Positions 18,634 to 26,923 of a stretch of DNA of 64,000 nucleotides are shown one piece after another. Each line of letters starts with the position of its first letter. The first letter of the stretch is position 1. A model generated the notes under the pieces. The model ran no database searches. It was not told the origin of the DNA and worked only from the letters and a program-made list of their open reading frames with translations. Source of the DNA: Acetobacter farinalis. GTDB taxonomy: Bacteria > Pseudomonadota > Alphaproteobacteria > Acetobacterales > Acetobacteraceae. Both the position numbers and the translations under genes were made by a program. Location of the stretch: positions 186,001-250,000 of the forward strand of contig NZ_WOTF01000001.1 in assembly GCF_011516935.1 (NCBI RefSeq). The letters run 5' to 3'.

Positions 18634-20361
18634 ATGCCGATTGAAATCAAGGTTCCGTCCCTTGGAGAAAGTGTTACCACCGCCACCGTAGGGAAGTGGC
18701 TCAAGCAGCCGGGAGACGCCGTGAAGGCGGATGAACCGGTTGTAGAGCTGGAAACGGACAAGGTGAGCGTGGAAGTGCCCGCTCCGGCGGATGGTCGGCT
18801 GGCAGGCCATGCGGTTGCGGAAGGGGATGAAGTGAGCGTGGGCGCTGTGCTGGCCACGCTGGAAAAGGGTGCGGCTGGTGCTGCCCCGGCTCCGGCTTCC
18901 GGTGCGGCAAAGGCGGAAAAACCTGCCCCCGCAGCAAAAGCCGCAGCCCCCGCTGCTGCACAGGTGCCCGCCCAGACGGATTATGATGTGGTGGTGATTG
19001 GCGCTGGCCCCGGCGGGTATGTGTGCGCCATCCGGGCGGCACAGCTTGGGTTCAAGGTGGCCTGTGTGGAAAAACGCGCCACACTGGGGGGCACCTGCCT
19101 GAATGTGGGCTGCATTCCTTCCAAGGCGCTGCTTCAGTCTTCTGAAAACTATCATGCCGCAAGCCATGATTTTGCGGATCATGGGGTCGTGATTGAGAGC
19201 GTGAAGCTTGACCTTGCCCGGATGCAGGCCCGCAAGGCGGATATTGTTGGCGCGAACGTGAAGGGTGTCGAATATCTCTTCAAGAAAAACGGCATCACCT
19301 GGCTGAAAGGCCACGGCAAGGTGGAAGGCACTGGCCGGATTACGGTGGATGGCAAGCCGGTTACGGCAAAGCACATCATTATTGCCAGCGGGAGTGACAG
19401 CGCGGGCCTGCCGGGCATTGAGGTGGATGAAAAAACCATTGTCACCTCAACAGGCGCACTGGAACTCTCCGAAGTGCCGAAGCGCCTTGTGGTGATTGGC
19501 GGCGGTGTGATCGGCCTTGAGCTGGGGAGCGTCTGGCAGCGCCTTGGCGCGGACGTGACGGTGATTGAATATCTCAACCGTCTGGTGCCGGGCACGGATA
19601 ATGAAGTTGCCACCCAGTTCCAGAAGCTGCTGGTCAAGCAGGGCTTCAAGCTGAAGCTGGGCCATAAGGTGACCAAAGCCGAGAAAACCAAAAAAGGCGT
19701 GGTGCTGACAGTTGAACCGGCCGCCGGTGGTGCCGCGGAAACGCTGGAGGCCGACATTGTTCTGCTGGCCGTGGGCCGCACCGCTGCCAGCAAGGGTATG
19801 GGGCTGGAGGAAGCCGGGATTGAGCTGGACAAGCGCGGCCGCGTGGTGACAGACGCCCATTTTGCCACCAACGTTCCGGGCATTTACGCCATTGGGGATG
19901 TGATTGCCGGACCGATGCTGGCGCACAAGGCTGAAGAAGAAGGCGTGGCTCTGGCCGAAATTCTGGCAGGCCAGGCCGGGCATGTGAATTATGACGCCAT
20001 TCCGGGTGTGATCTACACATGGCCGGAAGTAGCCTCCGTCGGCTTTACGGAAGAGCAGCTCAAGGAAAAGGGAACGGCTTATAAAACGGGCAAGTTCCCC
20101 TTCATGGCCAATGGCCGTGCGCGGGCGCTGGGCATGACGGACGGATTCGTGAAGGTTCTGGCTTGCGAGAAAACTGACCGTGTTCTGGGCGTGCATATCA
20201 TCGGCCCGTGTGCGGGTGAGCTGATTGCCGAAGCCACCATGGCGATTGAGTTCGGGGCCTCCGCCGAGGATATCGGTCGGGTGTGCCATGCCCACCCCAC
20301 ACTCAGTGAAGCGGTAAAGGAAGCCGCTCTGGGGGCTGATAAACGCTCGATCAATATTTGA
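18634..20361 (+). CDS. lpdA: Dihydrolipoyl dehydrogenase (E3) with N-terminal lipoyl domain
   Basis: FAD enzyme that reoxidises dihydrolipoamide with NAD. Of 575 residues, the first ~80 form a complete lipoyl domain with the lipoylation lysine in [11 protein letters not shown]. An Ala/Pro linker (~85-115) leads to a normal pyridine nucleotide-disulfide oxidoreductase. This has the FAD Rossmann motif [19 protein letters not shown], the redox pair in [13 protein letters not shown], the NAD motif [15 protein letters not shown], the second FAD motif [20 protein letters not shown] and the C-terminal [16 protein letters not shown]. coli Lpd lacks the lipoyl domain; lipoyl-Lpd fusions occur in some bacteria. 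The start ATG 18634 was chosen because the lipoyl domain begins at once; the open frame extends 13 codons upstream. Confidence 0.97.
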   Translation: MPIEIKVPSLGESVTTATVGKWLKQPGDAVKADEPVVELETDKVSVEVPAPADGRLAGHAVAEGDEVSVGAVLATLEKGAAGAAPAPASGAAKAEKPAPAAKAAAPAAAQVPAQTDYDVVVIGAGPGGYVCAIRAAQLGFKVACVEKRATLGGTCLNVGCIPSKALLQSSENYHAASHDFADHGVVIESVKLDLARMQARKADIVGANVKGVEYLFKKNGITWLKGHGKVEGTGRITVDGKPVTAKHIIIASGSDSAGLPGIEVDEKTIVTSTGALELSEVPKRLVVIGGGVIGLELGSVWQRLGADVTVIEYLNRLVPGTDNEVATQFQKLLVKQGFKLKLGHKVTKAEKTKKGVVLTVEPAAGGAAETLEADIVLLAVGRTAASKGMGLEEAGIELDKRGRVVTDAHFATNVPGIYAIGDVIAGPMLAHKAEEEGVALAEILAGQAGHVNYDAIPGVIYTWPEVASVGFTEEQLKEKGTAYKTGKFPFMANGRARALGMTDGFVKVLACEKTDRVLGVHIIGPCAGELIAEATMAIEFGASAEDIGRVCHAHPTLSEAVKEAALGADKRSINI

Positions 20362-20426
20362 CGATTTCCCTCCTGCGGAAAGGAATGCCATAATCTTTTC
20401 TGCGAATTGGGCAGGAGAGACTTGGT

Positions 20427-21428
20427 ATGTCAGGGGCAAGGTGTCCGACACTTCTTTTTATCGCCGGCAGCTTGTTTCTTGTGCCGGGCCTGGCTCAGGC
20501 CGCGGGTGTCCCTCCTTCGCCCCGTGCCGGGCAGGAAGGGGGCCAGCCCGCGCAGGCTGATCAGGAGGGTGCTCCTTCTCCCGCACTGTCTCCGGCGGAG
20601 CCGGTGCTGAAAGAAGCGCCGCCCCTGCCGGACCTTCCGGTGCTGAATGAAGCGGAAGCCCGGGCCGAGGCCACCCGCCTGAACAGTGCCTTCCGGCATG
20701 AGGTGCCGGTGGCGCTGAAAGTCTCAGCCACACAGAAAGCCGCATGGATCACGCTGGCGCAGGAACAGATCCACCAAGCCTCTTTCCGGCTGGACCGGCC
20801 ACAGGTTCTGCTGGTGGTGGACCGTAATCCCGCCGTACAGCGCATGTGCCTGATGCTGGCGCTTCCCGGCCGGTCAGACTGGCAGGTGATTGGCAGCACG
20901 AAAGTGTCCACCGGCACCACAGGGCGGAAGTTCTATTACATCACCCCCACCGGTGTGTTTACCAATACAGCCGATATTCTTGGCTACCGTGCTTTGGGCA
21001 CCAAGAACGAGAATGGCATTATGGGTAACGGCACCAAGGGCATGCGGGTGTGGGATTTTGGCTGGCAGTGGGCGGAAAAAGGCTGGCTGCCATCGCGTGA
21101 AAAAGGGCAGATCCGGCTGGAAATGCACGCAACGGACCCTGTCTATCTGGAAAGCCGTCTGGGCCATGTGGCCTCTGAAGGTTGTATCCGTATTCCCTCT
21201 TCCCTGAATGTCTTTATTGATAAGCATGGGCTGATTGACGCGGAATATGAGCAGATGGCGGTGATTGATGACCGCTTCCGTGCGTTGCTGCGGCCGGACC
21301 GGGTGGCGTCCCGGCTGGCGGGGTCTGCCGTGGTGGTGGTGGACAGTGCGAACAGGCCTGACCTCGCGCATGTCACGATTACTGAAAACAAGACAACAAC
21401 ACGCCGCACCGCGCAAACGCATAGCTGA
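20427..21428 (+). CDS. L,D-transpeptidase (YkuD-like) exported protein
   Basis: The 333-residue protein begins with a signal peptide (about 25 residues, ending GLAQA-A). A Pro/Ala/Glu-rich stretch follows, then a domain with the YkuD catalytic arrangement: a histidine in MHATDP and HVASEGCIRIPSSLNVFID, where SxGCxR holds the nucleophilic cysteine. Such enzymes make or modify peptidoglycan cross-links or attach proteins in the periplasm. The spacing between the His and Cys segments fits the family, but the surrounding sequence is divergent, so substrate is unknown. AGGAGAG precedes the ATG. It stands alone, ending at a bidirectional terminator. Confidence 0.8.
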   Translation: MSGARCPTLLFIAGSLFLVPGLAQAAGVPPSPRAGQEGGQPAQADQEGAPSPALSPAEPVLKEAPPLPDLPVLNEAEARAEATRLNSAFRHEVPVALKVSATQKAAWITLAQEQIHQASFRLDRPQVLLVVDRNPAVQRMCLMLALPGRSDWQVIGSTKVSTGTTGRKFYYITPTGVFTNTADILGYRALGTKNENGIMGNGTKGMRVWDFGWQWAEKGWLPSREKGQIRLEMHATDPVYLESRLGHVASEGCIRIPSSLNVFIDKHGLIDAEYEQMAVIDDRFRALLRPDRVASRLAGSAVVVVDSANRPDLAHVTITENKTTTRRTAQTHS

Positions 21429-21445
21429 AGGCGTGGTGAGGGTTT

Positions 21446-21482
21446 AAAAAAAGCGTGCGGGGTTTCCCTCGCACGCCTTTTC
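21446..21482. terminator. Bidirectional rho-independent terminator
   Basis: Stem GCGTGCGGGG (21453-21462) pairs with CCTCGCACGC (21467-21476) around a TTTC loop, flanked by seven A on the left and four T on the right. It sits between the convergent YkuD-like gene and the DUF3597 gene and can serve both. Confidence 0.9.
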
Positions 21483-21519
21483 TGTTTCCGCAGGTCTGCA
21501 GAAATGCAGGGCGTGGCCC

Positions 21520-21909
21520 TTACAGGTCGGCAGGCACCTTGCCGCCATTTGCAGCCAGTTTCTGGCGCACTTCCTTGATCAGCCAGACGTTCATGGTGGC
21601 GGAATCTTCCGTATCGCCCGTGTAGCCCAGTTCAGCGGCCAGCTTCTTGCGGGCATCCAGAGAGCTGTCCAGGCCCAGAAGCTTCAGCAGGTCCACAATG
21701 GATTCTTTCCAGTTGAGGTTCTGCCCGTTCTGTGCGGCCAGGCCTGTCAGAACGGCATCAATGTCCACCGGAGCAGCCGGGGCGGCTGCTGCAGCAGAAG
21801 CAGAGGATGCGGCTGCCGGAGCGGCAGATGCATCAGCGGGAGCAGCAGACGGTGTGGCAGCGCTCGCGTGGTGGAAAATGGAGGAGAGGATTGTGCCGAA
21901 AATGCTCAT
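21520..21909 (-). CDS. DUF3597 domain protein
   Basis: A 129-residue protein of unknown function. The first ~50 residues are low-complexity Ala/Ser/Pro (IFHHASAATPSAAPADASA...). The C-terminal ~75 residues form the conserved block: DIDAVLTGLAAQNGQNLNWKESIVDLLKLLGLDSSLDARKKLAAELGYTGDTEDSATMNVWLIKEVRQKLAANGG in outline, matching the DUF3597 / YMGG-like small proteins of Proteobacteria. No catalytic residues are evident. It is monocistronic, with its own 3' terminator. Family recognition is from memory of the WKESIVDLLKLLG core. Confidence 0.85.
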   Translation of the reverse strand: MSIFGTILSSIFHHASAATPSAAPADASAAPAAASSASAAAAAPAAPVDIDAVLTGLAAQNGQNLNWKESIVDLLKLLGLDSSLDARKKLAAELGYTGDTEDSATMNVWLIKEVRQKLAANGGKVPADL

Positions 21910-22062
21910 TCTGAAAAGTCCTTTCGTAACAGACAGAACTCAGCCCCAGCCCGGAGAACGGTGCCGCGTGCTGACGCATGTCCTTGCAGACCATACACCA
22001 ATAGGCGTGGTTGCAAAGGAAGCTGCGCTTCGGATTGAACGATTTGCATGAGGGAGAGGCAG

Positions 22063-22092
22063 CCCCTGCCTGCCAGACAGGCAGAGCAGGGG
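22063..22092 (-). terminator. Second hairpin downstream of ahcY
   Basis: CCCCTGC (22063-22069) pairs with GCAGGGG (22086-22092), extended by an inner CTGCC/GGCAG helix with a one-base bulge. It has no T tract in either direction, so it may be an mRNA 3'-end stabiliser rather than a terminator. Confidence 0.4.
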
Positions 22093-22109
22093 ATGCGGAG
22101 GAAAGACGC

Positions 22110-22137
22110 GGCGGCCCGCCGGGAAGGCAGGGCCGCC
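22110..22137 (-). terminator. Putative ahcY terminator hairpin
   Basis: GGCGGCCC (22110-22117) pairs perfectly with GGGCCGCC (22130-22137), 19 bases beyond the ahcY stop in the direction of transcription. The following T-richness is weak (GCGTCTTTCC), so termination efficiency is uncertain. Confidence 0.5.
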
Positions 22138-22155
22138 GGTCTGCCCGGGGTAGTT

Positions 22156-23445
22156 TTAGTAGCGGTATTCTTCGTGCTTGAACGGGCCGTTGACCGGCAC
22201 GTCAATGTAGTCAGCCTGCGTCTGGCTCAGGGTGCTGAGCTGTGCGCCAACCTTGGCCAGGTGCAGGAAGGCTACTTTCTCATCCAGCTTTTTGGGCAGG
22301 GTGTAGACCTTGGGTTCGTACTTGCCTGCCGGTGCTGTCCAGAGTTCGATCTGGGCCAGCGTCTGGTTGGTGAAGGAGGCGGACATCACGAAGGAGGGGT
22401 GGCCCGTGGCGTTGCCAAGGTTCACCAGACGGCCTTCGGAGAGGATGATCAGGCGCTTGCCATCAGGGAACACAACTTCATCCACCTGCGGCTTGATGTT
22501 GTCCCATGTGAAGTTGCGCAGGGCGTTGATCTGGATTTCAGAATCGAAGTGCCCGATGTTGCACACAATGGCGCGGTGCTTCATGGCGCGCATGTGCTCA
22601 AGCGTGATGACATCCACGTTGCCGGTTGCGGTCACGAAAATATCGCCACGGGGGGCGGCGGCTTCCATGGTCACTACTTCATAGCCTTCCATGGCGGCCT
22701 GAAGAGCGCAGATCGGGTCAACTTCCGTCACCAGCACGCGGCAGCCTGCGTTGCGCAGGGAGGCGGCGGAGCCTTTGCCCACGTCACCATAACCCGCCAC
22801 AACGGCAATCTTGCCAGCCATCATCACGTCTGTGCCACGGCGGATGGCATCCACCAGGCTTTCGCGGCAGCCGTACAGGTTGTCGAACTTGGATTTGGTG
22901 ACGCTGTCATTCACGTTGATGGCCGGAACCTTCAGCGTGCCTTTTTTCTGCATTTCCCACAGGCGGTGCACACCGGTTGTGGTTTCTTCAGACAGGCCTT
23001 TCACGTTGGCCAGCAGTTCCGGATACTTGTCATGCATCATGATGGTGAGGTCACCCCCATCATCCAGAATCATGTTCGGGGTCCAGCCATCGGGGCCCTG
23101 AATGGTCTGCTCGATGCACCAGTTGAATTCGTCTTCCGTCAGGCCTTTCCAGGCGAACACGGGAACGCCGGCGGCGGCAACAGCCGCTGCGGCCTGATCC
23201 TGTGTGGAGAAGATGTTGCAGGAAGACCAGCGCACGGTTGCACCCAGAGCCGTGAGCGTTTCAATCAGCACCGCGGTCTGGATGGTCATGTGCAGGCAGC
23301 CTGCAATGCGCGCGCCCTTCAGCGGCTGGCTGGCGCCGTATTCCTCACGGAGCGCCATCAGGCCCGGCATTTCGCCTTCCGCGATGGAAATTTCCTTGCG
23401 GCCCCAATCCGCGAGCGAGAGGTCTTTAACCTTATAGTCGGTCAT
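22156..23445 (-). CDS. ahcY: S-adenosylhomocysteine hydrolase
   Basis: Cytosolic NAD-dependent enzyme hydrolysing S-adenosylhomocysteine to adenosine and homocysteine, which relieves product inhibition of methyltransferases. The 429-residue tetrameric-type protein shows [21 protein letters not shown], the [11 protein letters not shown] substrate/NAD block, the NAD-binding [23 protein letters not shown] and the C-terminal [28 protein letters not shown]...HEEYRY. The start at 23445 is preceded by a 5' region containing two stem-loops. Several SAM-dependent methyltransferases are encoded nearby (24.8, 27.9, 52.2 and 58.2 kb), but none forms an operon with it. Confidence 0.98.
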   Translation of the reverse strand: MTDYKVKDLSLADWGRKEISIAEGEMPGLMALREEYGASQPLKGARIAGCLHMTIQTAVLIETLTALGATVRWSSCNIFSTQDQAAAAVAAAGVPVFAWKGLTEDEFNWCIEQTIQGPDGWTPNMILDDGGDLTIMMHDKYPELLANVKGLSEETTTGVHRLWEMQKKGTLKVPAINVNDSVTKSKFDNLYGCRESLVDAIRRGTDVMMAGKIAVVAGYGDVGKGSAASLRNAGCRVLVTEVDPICALQAAMEGYEVVTMEAAAPRGDIFVTATGNVDVITLEHMRAMKHRAIVCNIGHFDSEIQINALRNFTWDNIKPQVDEVVFPDGKRLIILSEGRLVNLGNATGHPSFVMSASFTNQTLAQIELWTAPAGKYEPKVYTLPKKLDEKVAFLHLAKVGAQLSTLSQTQADYIDVPVNGPFKHEEYRY

Positions 23446-23485
23446 GATTGTCCTGCCTCATGTCAAAATCGAGCGTTTCTATACA

Positions 23486-23542
23486 GGCTGGGAGGCGGGC
23501 AGGCCAGCCGTAACCCGCATCCTTGCGATGCAAACCTGCGGG
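23486..23542 (-). promoter_or_regulatory. Candidate structured leader of ahcY
   Basis: Two stems lie within 100 bases upstream of the ahcY ATG: GGCTGG (23486-23491) with CCAGCC (23504-23509), and CCCGCA (23514-23519) with TGCGGG (23537-23542). The second can alternatively pair GCATC (23517-23521) with GATGC (23527-23531). The position fits a leader RNA for an enzyme often controlled by SAH, but I cannot match the consensus of a known riboswitch by eye. Confidence 0.3.
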
Positions 23543-23619
23543 ACTGCTTGCCAGAGAGGCGGTTTTCTGGTCTCCACAAGGCAGATTATTCCTCTGAACA
23601 GCATCTGTCTGGCGTGGTT

Positions 23620-24372
23620 ATGGCTTTGCTCCGGTCCGTTCTTTTCAATGTTCTGGCTTTTGTGCTGACCCTGCTGATGGGCGTGGGCGCCTTTCCCATC
23701 CGCTGGTTCGCAAAGCGGTATGCACTTCCCTATGCCCGGCTCTGGGCGCGTCTGGTTCTGCTGCTGTTCCGCAGGATTTGCGGGGTGGAGGTGCGCATTA
23801 CCGGGCAGGAGAATCTGGCCGCCGCAGGGCAGGGGCCGATGCTGATAGCCTCCCAGCACCAGTCGGCGTTTGATACGTTGATCTGGATGCTGCTGCTGCC
23901 GCGTCCCTCTTACGTGATGAAGGGCGAGCTGCGCCGCATCCCGCTGCTGGGGCCAATGCTGATTCTGGCAGGCATGATGCCGATTGAACGCGCCGCCGGG
24001 GCCAAGGCCATGCGTGTGCTGCTGCGGGAGACGGAAAAGGCGGTGGCGGCCGGGAAGCAGATTGTCATCTTCCCCGAAGGCACGCGCACAGCCCCCGGCG
24101 CGCAGGTGCCGCTCAAGCCCGGTATTGCCGCCATGGCGGCCCATGCGGGGCTGCCGGTTGTGCCGGTGGCGACCAATTCCGGCCTGTTCTGGGGGCGGAA
24201 CGCGTTTTTAAAGCGGCCGGGTGTGCTGTACGTGGCCATCGGGGCTCCTGTTGCGCCTGCAAACCGGAAGCTTCTGCTGGGTGAGATTGAAAAGAGCTGG
24301 CGTGTACTTGAGCAGGACTTTGCCACACCGGGTATCACGGCGCAGGCGCAGGAGGCCCCGCACGGGGGATAA
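23620..24372 (+). CDS. plsC: 1-acyl-sn-glycerol-3-phosphate acyltransferase
   Basis: Membrane-associated acyltransferase converting lysophosphatidate to phosphatidate, the step after PlsY. The 250-residue protein starts with a membrane segment (LFNVLAFVLTLLMGVGAFPI). The HX4D catalytic motif is SQHQSAFDTLIW, followed by KGELRRIPLLGPML and the glycerol-phosphate-binding IFPEGTR and VPVATNSGLFWG blocks. Start ATG 23620 was chosen because the domain begins there; a much longer frame upstream is antisense to ahcY. It is divergent from ahcY. Confidence 0.95.
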   Translation: MALLRSVLFNVLAFVLTLLMGVGAFPIRWFAKRYALPYARLWARLVLLLFRRICGVEVRITGQENLAAAGQGPMLIASQHQSAFDTLIWMLLLPRPSYVMKGELRRIPLLGPMLILAGMMPIERAAGAKAMRVLLRETEKAVAAGKQIVIFPEGTRTAPGAQVPLKPGIAAMAAHAGLPVVPVATNSGLFWGRNAFLKRPGVLYVAIGAPVAPANRKLLLGEIEKSWRVLEQDFATPGITAQAQEAPHGG

Positions 24373-24779
24373 CCCGGATTATCCTGTGGATAACTTTGTG
24401 GATGCACAGATCAGACTTTTCTGCTCAGCGCTGTAAATGCAGAGTTTTTCTGCTCAGTTCCAGTAAATGCGCTGGCGAATACTGGTGAGGTTGTCTTCCT
24501 GATTTTGATTGAAAATTAATAAAATCTTTTCAAGAAAACGATTTTTTCAATTTTAAACTTTTATGAAGATCCATCGTAAAACTGTCATTTTCTCAGTCGC
24601 TGCTTTGGAGCAGGCGTTCTGCGCAGGGGTGTGCGGAATGTGGACAAAAAACGGGAGCGCGGAAAAACCCGTATGAAACAGGCGTTTGCGAGCGCAGAAG
24701 CGGGGGCCTGTCCGGGGTGTTTGAGAGGAGATGAAATTTTGGTAAGCGTGGGGGCCTGTTCGCTCAGATAGAGTTTTTC
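24373..24779. other. AT-rich gene-free region with DnaA-box-like sequences and repeats
   Basis: This 407-base gap is clearly richer in A+T than its surroundings (notably 24500-24570). It contains TGTGGATAA (24385-24393), the exact complement of the TTATCCACA DnaA-box consensus, set in the palindrome TTATCC-TGT-GGATAA (24379-24393). TGTGGATGC follows ten bases on, and TGTGGACAA, one mismatch from consensus, lies near 24640. A 24-25 base imperfect direct repeat (TTTTCTGCTCAG...AAATGC) lies at 24417-24440 and 24446-24470. No reading frame in it looks like a gene. It may be a replication-origin-like or DnaA-regulated element, or the 5' region of the methyltransferase gene that follows. Confidence 0.45.
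24417..24470. repeat. Pair of ~24-base direct repeats
   Basis: Two copies, 24417-24440 and 24446-24470, share TTTTCTGCTCAG at the left and AAATGC at the right, differing in the six or so bases between. The period is 29 bases. They lie immediately beside the DnaA-box-like cluster. Confidence 0.75.
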
Positions 24780-25469
24780 ATGCCCCAGATGATGCCCGCC
24801 GTCCGGCTGCCGCCGTTTTTACTGCGCAATGCCCGCATTTTACCAGATCGGGATGACATTTTGCCGCTGTTGCCCAAAAACGCCGTGATTGCGGAGGTGG
24901 GCGTCATGACGGGGGATTTCTCCCGGAAAATCCTGACGGTTTGCAAACCACGGGTATTTTACGCGCTGGATATGTTCACCGTGCATGAGTTGCCGGAGGT
25001 CTGGGGGCGTCCCTCTACTGAAATGTTTGCGGGTAAAACACATCAGGATTTTTATGAATCCCGCTTTGCCAGTGAGATTGCGGAAGGCCGGATGCGGGTG
25101 CTGGCAGGGGATAGCGGCGTGATGCTCGAGCAGCTTCCCGAGCGCGGGGTGGATGTCATTTATCTGGACGCCGACCATAATTATCAGGCCGTGGTGCGTG
25201 ATCTGGAGCTGTGCGAGCGCAAGCTGAAGCCGCATACAGGCTTGCTGGTGCTGAATGATTATATCATGGCAGATGGCGGCGGCCCGTATGGTGTGATTCA
25301 GGCCGCGCATGAGTTCATGCTGCGTTATGGTTGGGAAATGGTCATTTTTACCCTTCAGGAATACATGTATTGCGACATCGTTTTGCGCAAACACCCCGCC
25401 ACGCGCCCGCGCCGTATTCTGCAAAGGCTTGTGCAGAAGCTGGGGTATAACGGTCTGGGGCGGTTCTAG
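24780..25469 (+). CDS. Class I SAM-dependent methyltransferase-like protein
   Basis: A 229-residue protein with the Rossmann-type methyltransferase pattern: motif I AVIAEVGVMTGDFSRKIL near residue 35, an acidic residue at the end of strand 2 (FYALDMF), DVIYLDADHNYQAVVRDLELCERKLKPHTGLLVLNDYI as motifs IV-V, and a C-terminal TLQEYMYCDIVLRK. The DxDHxY arrangement resembles methyltransferase family 24 proteins acting on sugars or small molecules. The substrate is unknown. No clear Shine-Dalgarno is seen, and the upstream region is the AT-rich repeat block. The final RRILQRLVQKLG helix is basic. Confidence 0.8.
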   Translation: MPQMMPAVRLPPFLLRNARILPDRDDILPLLPKNAVIAEVGVMTGDFSRKILTVCKPRVFYALDMFTVHELPEVWGRPSTEMFAGKTHQDFYESRFASEIAEGRMRVLAGDSGVMLEQLPERGVDVIYLDADHNYQAVVRDLELCERKLKPHTGLLVLNDYIMADGGGPYGVIQAAHEFMLRYGWEMVIFTLQEYMYCDIVLRKHPATRPRRILQRLVQKLGYNGLGRF

Positions 25470-25531
25470 GTGATCTCCCGCCACTCCGGGTGCGAGAAAT
25501 CCGCCGCGCGTTGCGGGAGCGCGCGGCCTGA

Positions 25532-26902
25532 GTGTGTGCGGCTTTGAAGCGGGCTATCCGTGTCGCACTCTGTGCTTCCGTGGGTGGGTTGGCTCTGACG
25601 AGTGCTTTCTGGTGGGCCGGGGTGCATTTTCTGGAAGGCAGACTGGCGGCCGCCGCTTATTCTGCTGCCACTGCCACTGCCACTGCCACTGCCACTGCCA
25701 CTGCCACTGCCACTGCCAGTGTCGAGGCCAATACCAATACCAGCGCCAATAGCGGGCAGAGGCTGGCTGACCGGTGCCGGGTGGCTTTTCAGCATAAGGA
25801 GCATGGAGGCTGGCCATTCCGGGCACAGGTAGTGCTGGAGGGGGTGCAGGTGGTGTGCGGAGTGTCCGCGGGGCCTGTGGGTTTTTCTTACGGCGTGCCG
25901 CATGTCACGCTGGAACTGGCGCTCTGGCACCCGCTGACAATGCTGGCGAGGCTGGAAGGCCCGCAAGGGCTGGCTCTCTCCGGTGGAGGCATCAAGGGCG
26001 CGGGGCGTCTGGTGCTCAGAACAGAAGGGGCCGCCAGCGTGCTGGCTCTGCCGCTGCGAAGGGTGCAGGCGGGCAGGCTTGCGTTCCATTCGGCGTTTCT
26101 GCGGCTGGTTCCGCTGGAGGGCGCGGCGCAGGCGCATCCGGTCACGCTTCGGGATGTGGCGGGCACATTGGTGTGGAACAGGCAGGCGGATGCACAGGCC
26201 AGCGCCGTGGGTCTTTCCTTTACCGCTGGTGCTGCCGTGGTCGCCCCGTGGGCGGAGCGTGTGGAGGCGGTGCGGGGAGCTGTTTCATTGCCCGGCCCGA
26301 TGGCCCGGCTTTCCGCCCTGTGGCCGCAGGCAGAAAGCGGGCGGCGTGAGGAGACCCAAAACCCTGTTCAGAATGAGCCCCGGACTCATGCTCAGGATGA
26401 TGGTCAGAATCAGGAGGCGGGGGACAGTCAGGGGCACGGTCAGGGTCTTGCCGGGATATCTGGCGGGGAGGCTGAGGGGCACCCGGCAGCACCTGCGGAG
26501 TATGCGGAAATTCTGGTGCAGCATCTTGCCGGGCGCTGGCGAGGGCTGGGTTTTTCATGGTCCGGGCGGCTGGTGAAGGCACCCGGCAGCGCGGCACTAG
26601 GGGAAACATGGCTCACTCTGAACGACTGGCGGGCGTTTCTGGCCCGATTGCAGCAGGATAAAACCCTGACGCCAGCCCAGACGGAACTGCTGGCAAAACT
26701 GACGGATCAGCTTGAACAGCGTACCGGCGGTATGGATGCTCCGCTGAGCGTGCCCGTGCAGGTGCGGCAGGGTGCCGCGCAGTTGGGCGGAGTGCCCATC
26801 CTCTCCCTGTTGGCAACACTGCACGGTGTTGCGGCACAGGGGCAGGCGCTCTCCGGTACGCCGCGGGCGGCCCTTCCGTTGCCGGATGTAGGCGCGCACT
26901 AA
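25532..26902 (+). CDS. DUF2125-like membrane-anchored protein with in-frame (Thr-Ala) repeat
   Basis: A 456-residue protein beginning at GTG 25532. An N-terminal helix (AIRVALCASVGGLALTSAFWWAGVHFLEG) anchors it in the inner membrane. A run of about nine Thr-Ala dipeptides follows, encoded by a hexanucleotide repeat, and then a large periplasmic domain. The domain pattern (a GWPF segment after a cysteine, VSYGVPHVTLELALWHPLTM, LSGGGIKGAGRLVL, a conserved NDWRAFLARLQ block) matches my recollection of the alphaproteobacterial DUF2125 family, whose function is unknown. A Gln/Asn/Gly-rich insert lies around residues 275-325. It stands between a methyltransferase and gloB without obvious partners. 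Confidence 0.7.
   Translation: MCAALKRAIRVALCASVGGLALTSAFWWAGVHFLEGRLAAAAYSAATATATATATATATATASVEANTNTSANSGQRLADRCRVAFQHKEHGGWPFRAQVVLEGVQVVCGVSAGPVGFSYGVPHVTLELALWHPLTMLARLEGPQGLALSGGGIKGAGRLVLRTEGAASVLALPLRRVQAGRLAFHSAFLRLVPLEGAAQAHPVTLRDVAGTLVWNRQADAQASAVGLSFTAGAAVVAPWAERVEAVRGAVSLPGPMARLSALWPQAESGRREETQNPVQNEPRTHAQDDGQNQEAGDSQGHGQGLAGISGGEAEGHPAAPAEYAEILVQHLAGRWRGLGFSWSGRLVKAPGSAALGETWLTLNDWRAFLARLQQDKTLTPAQTELLAKLTDQLEQRTGGMDAPLSVPVQVRQGAAQLGGVPILSLLATLHGVAAQGQALSGTPRAALPLPDVGAH
25665..25718 (+). repeat. Hexanucleotide tandem repeat (CTGCCA)9
   Basis: Nine exact copies of CTGCCA, 54 bases, lie within the DUF2125-like gene just after the membrane anchor. The unit length is a multiple of three, so copy-number changes add or remove Thr-Ala pairs without a frameshift. 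Confidence 0.97.
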
Positions 26903-26923
26903 GCCGTTAAAGAAGCGTGTGGG

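Noticed and set aside
22048..24372. A 774-codon open frame opposite ahcY leading into the acyltransferase
   Set aside because: The first two thirds are antisense to ahcY with no family similarity; the acyltransferase begins at 23620.
25665..25718. CRISPR-like array
   Set aside because: The repeats are contiguous six-base units without spacers, inside a coding frame.
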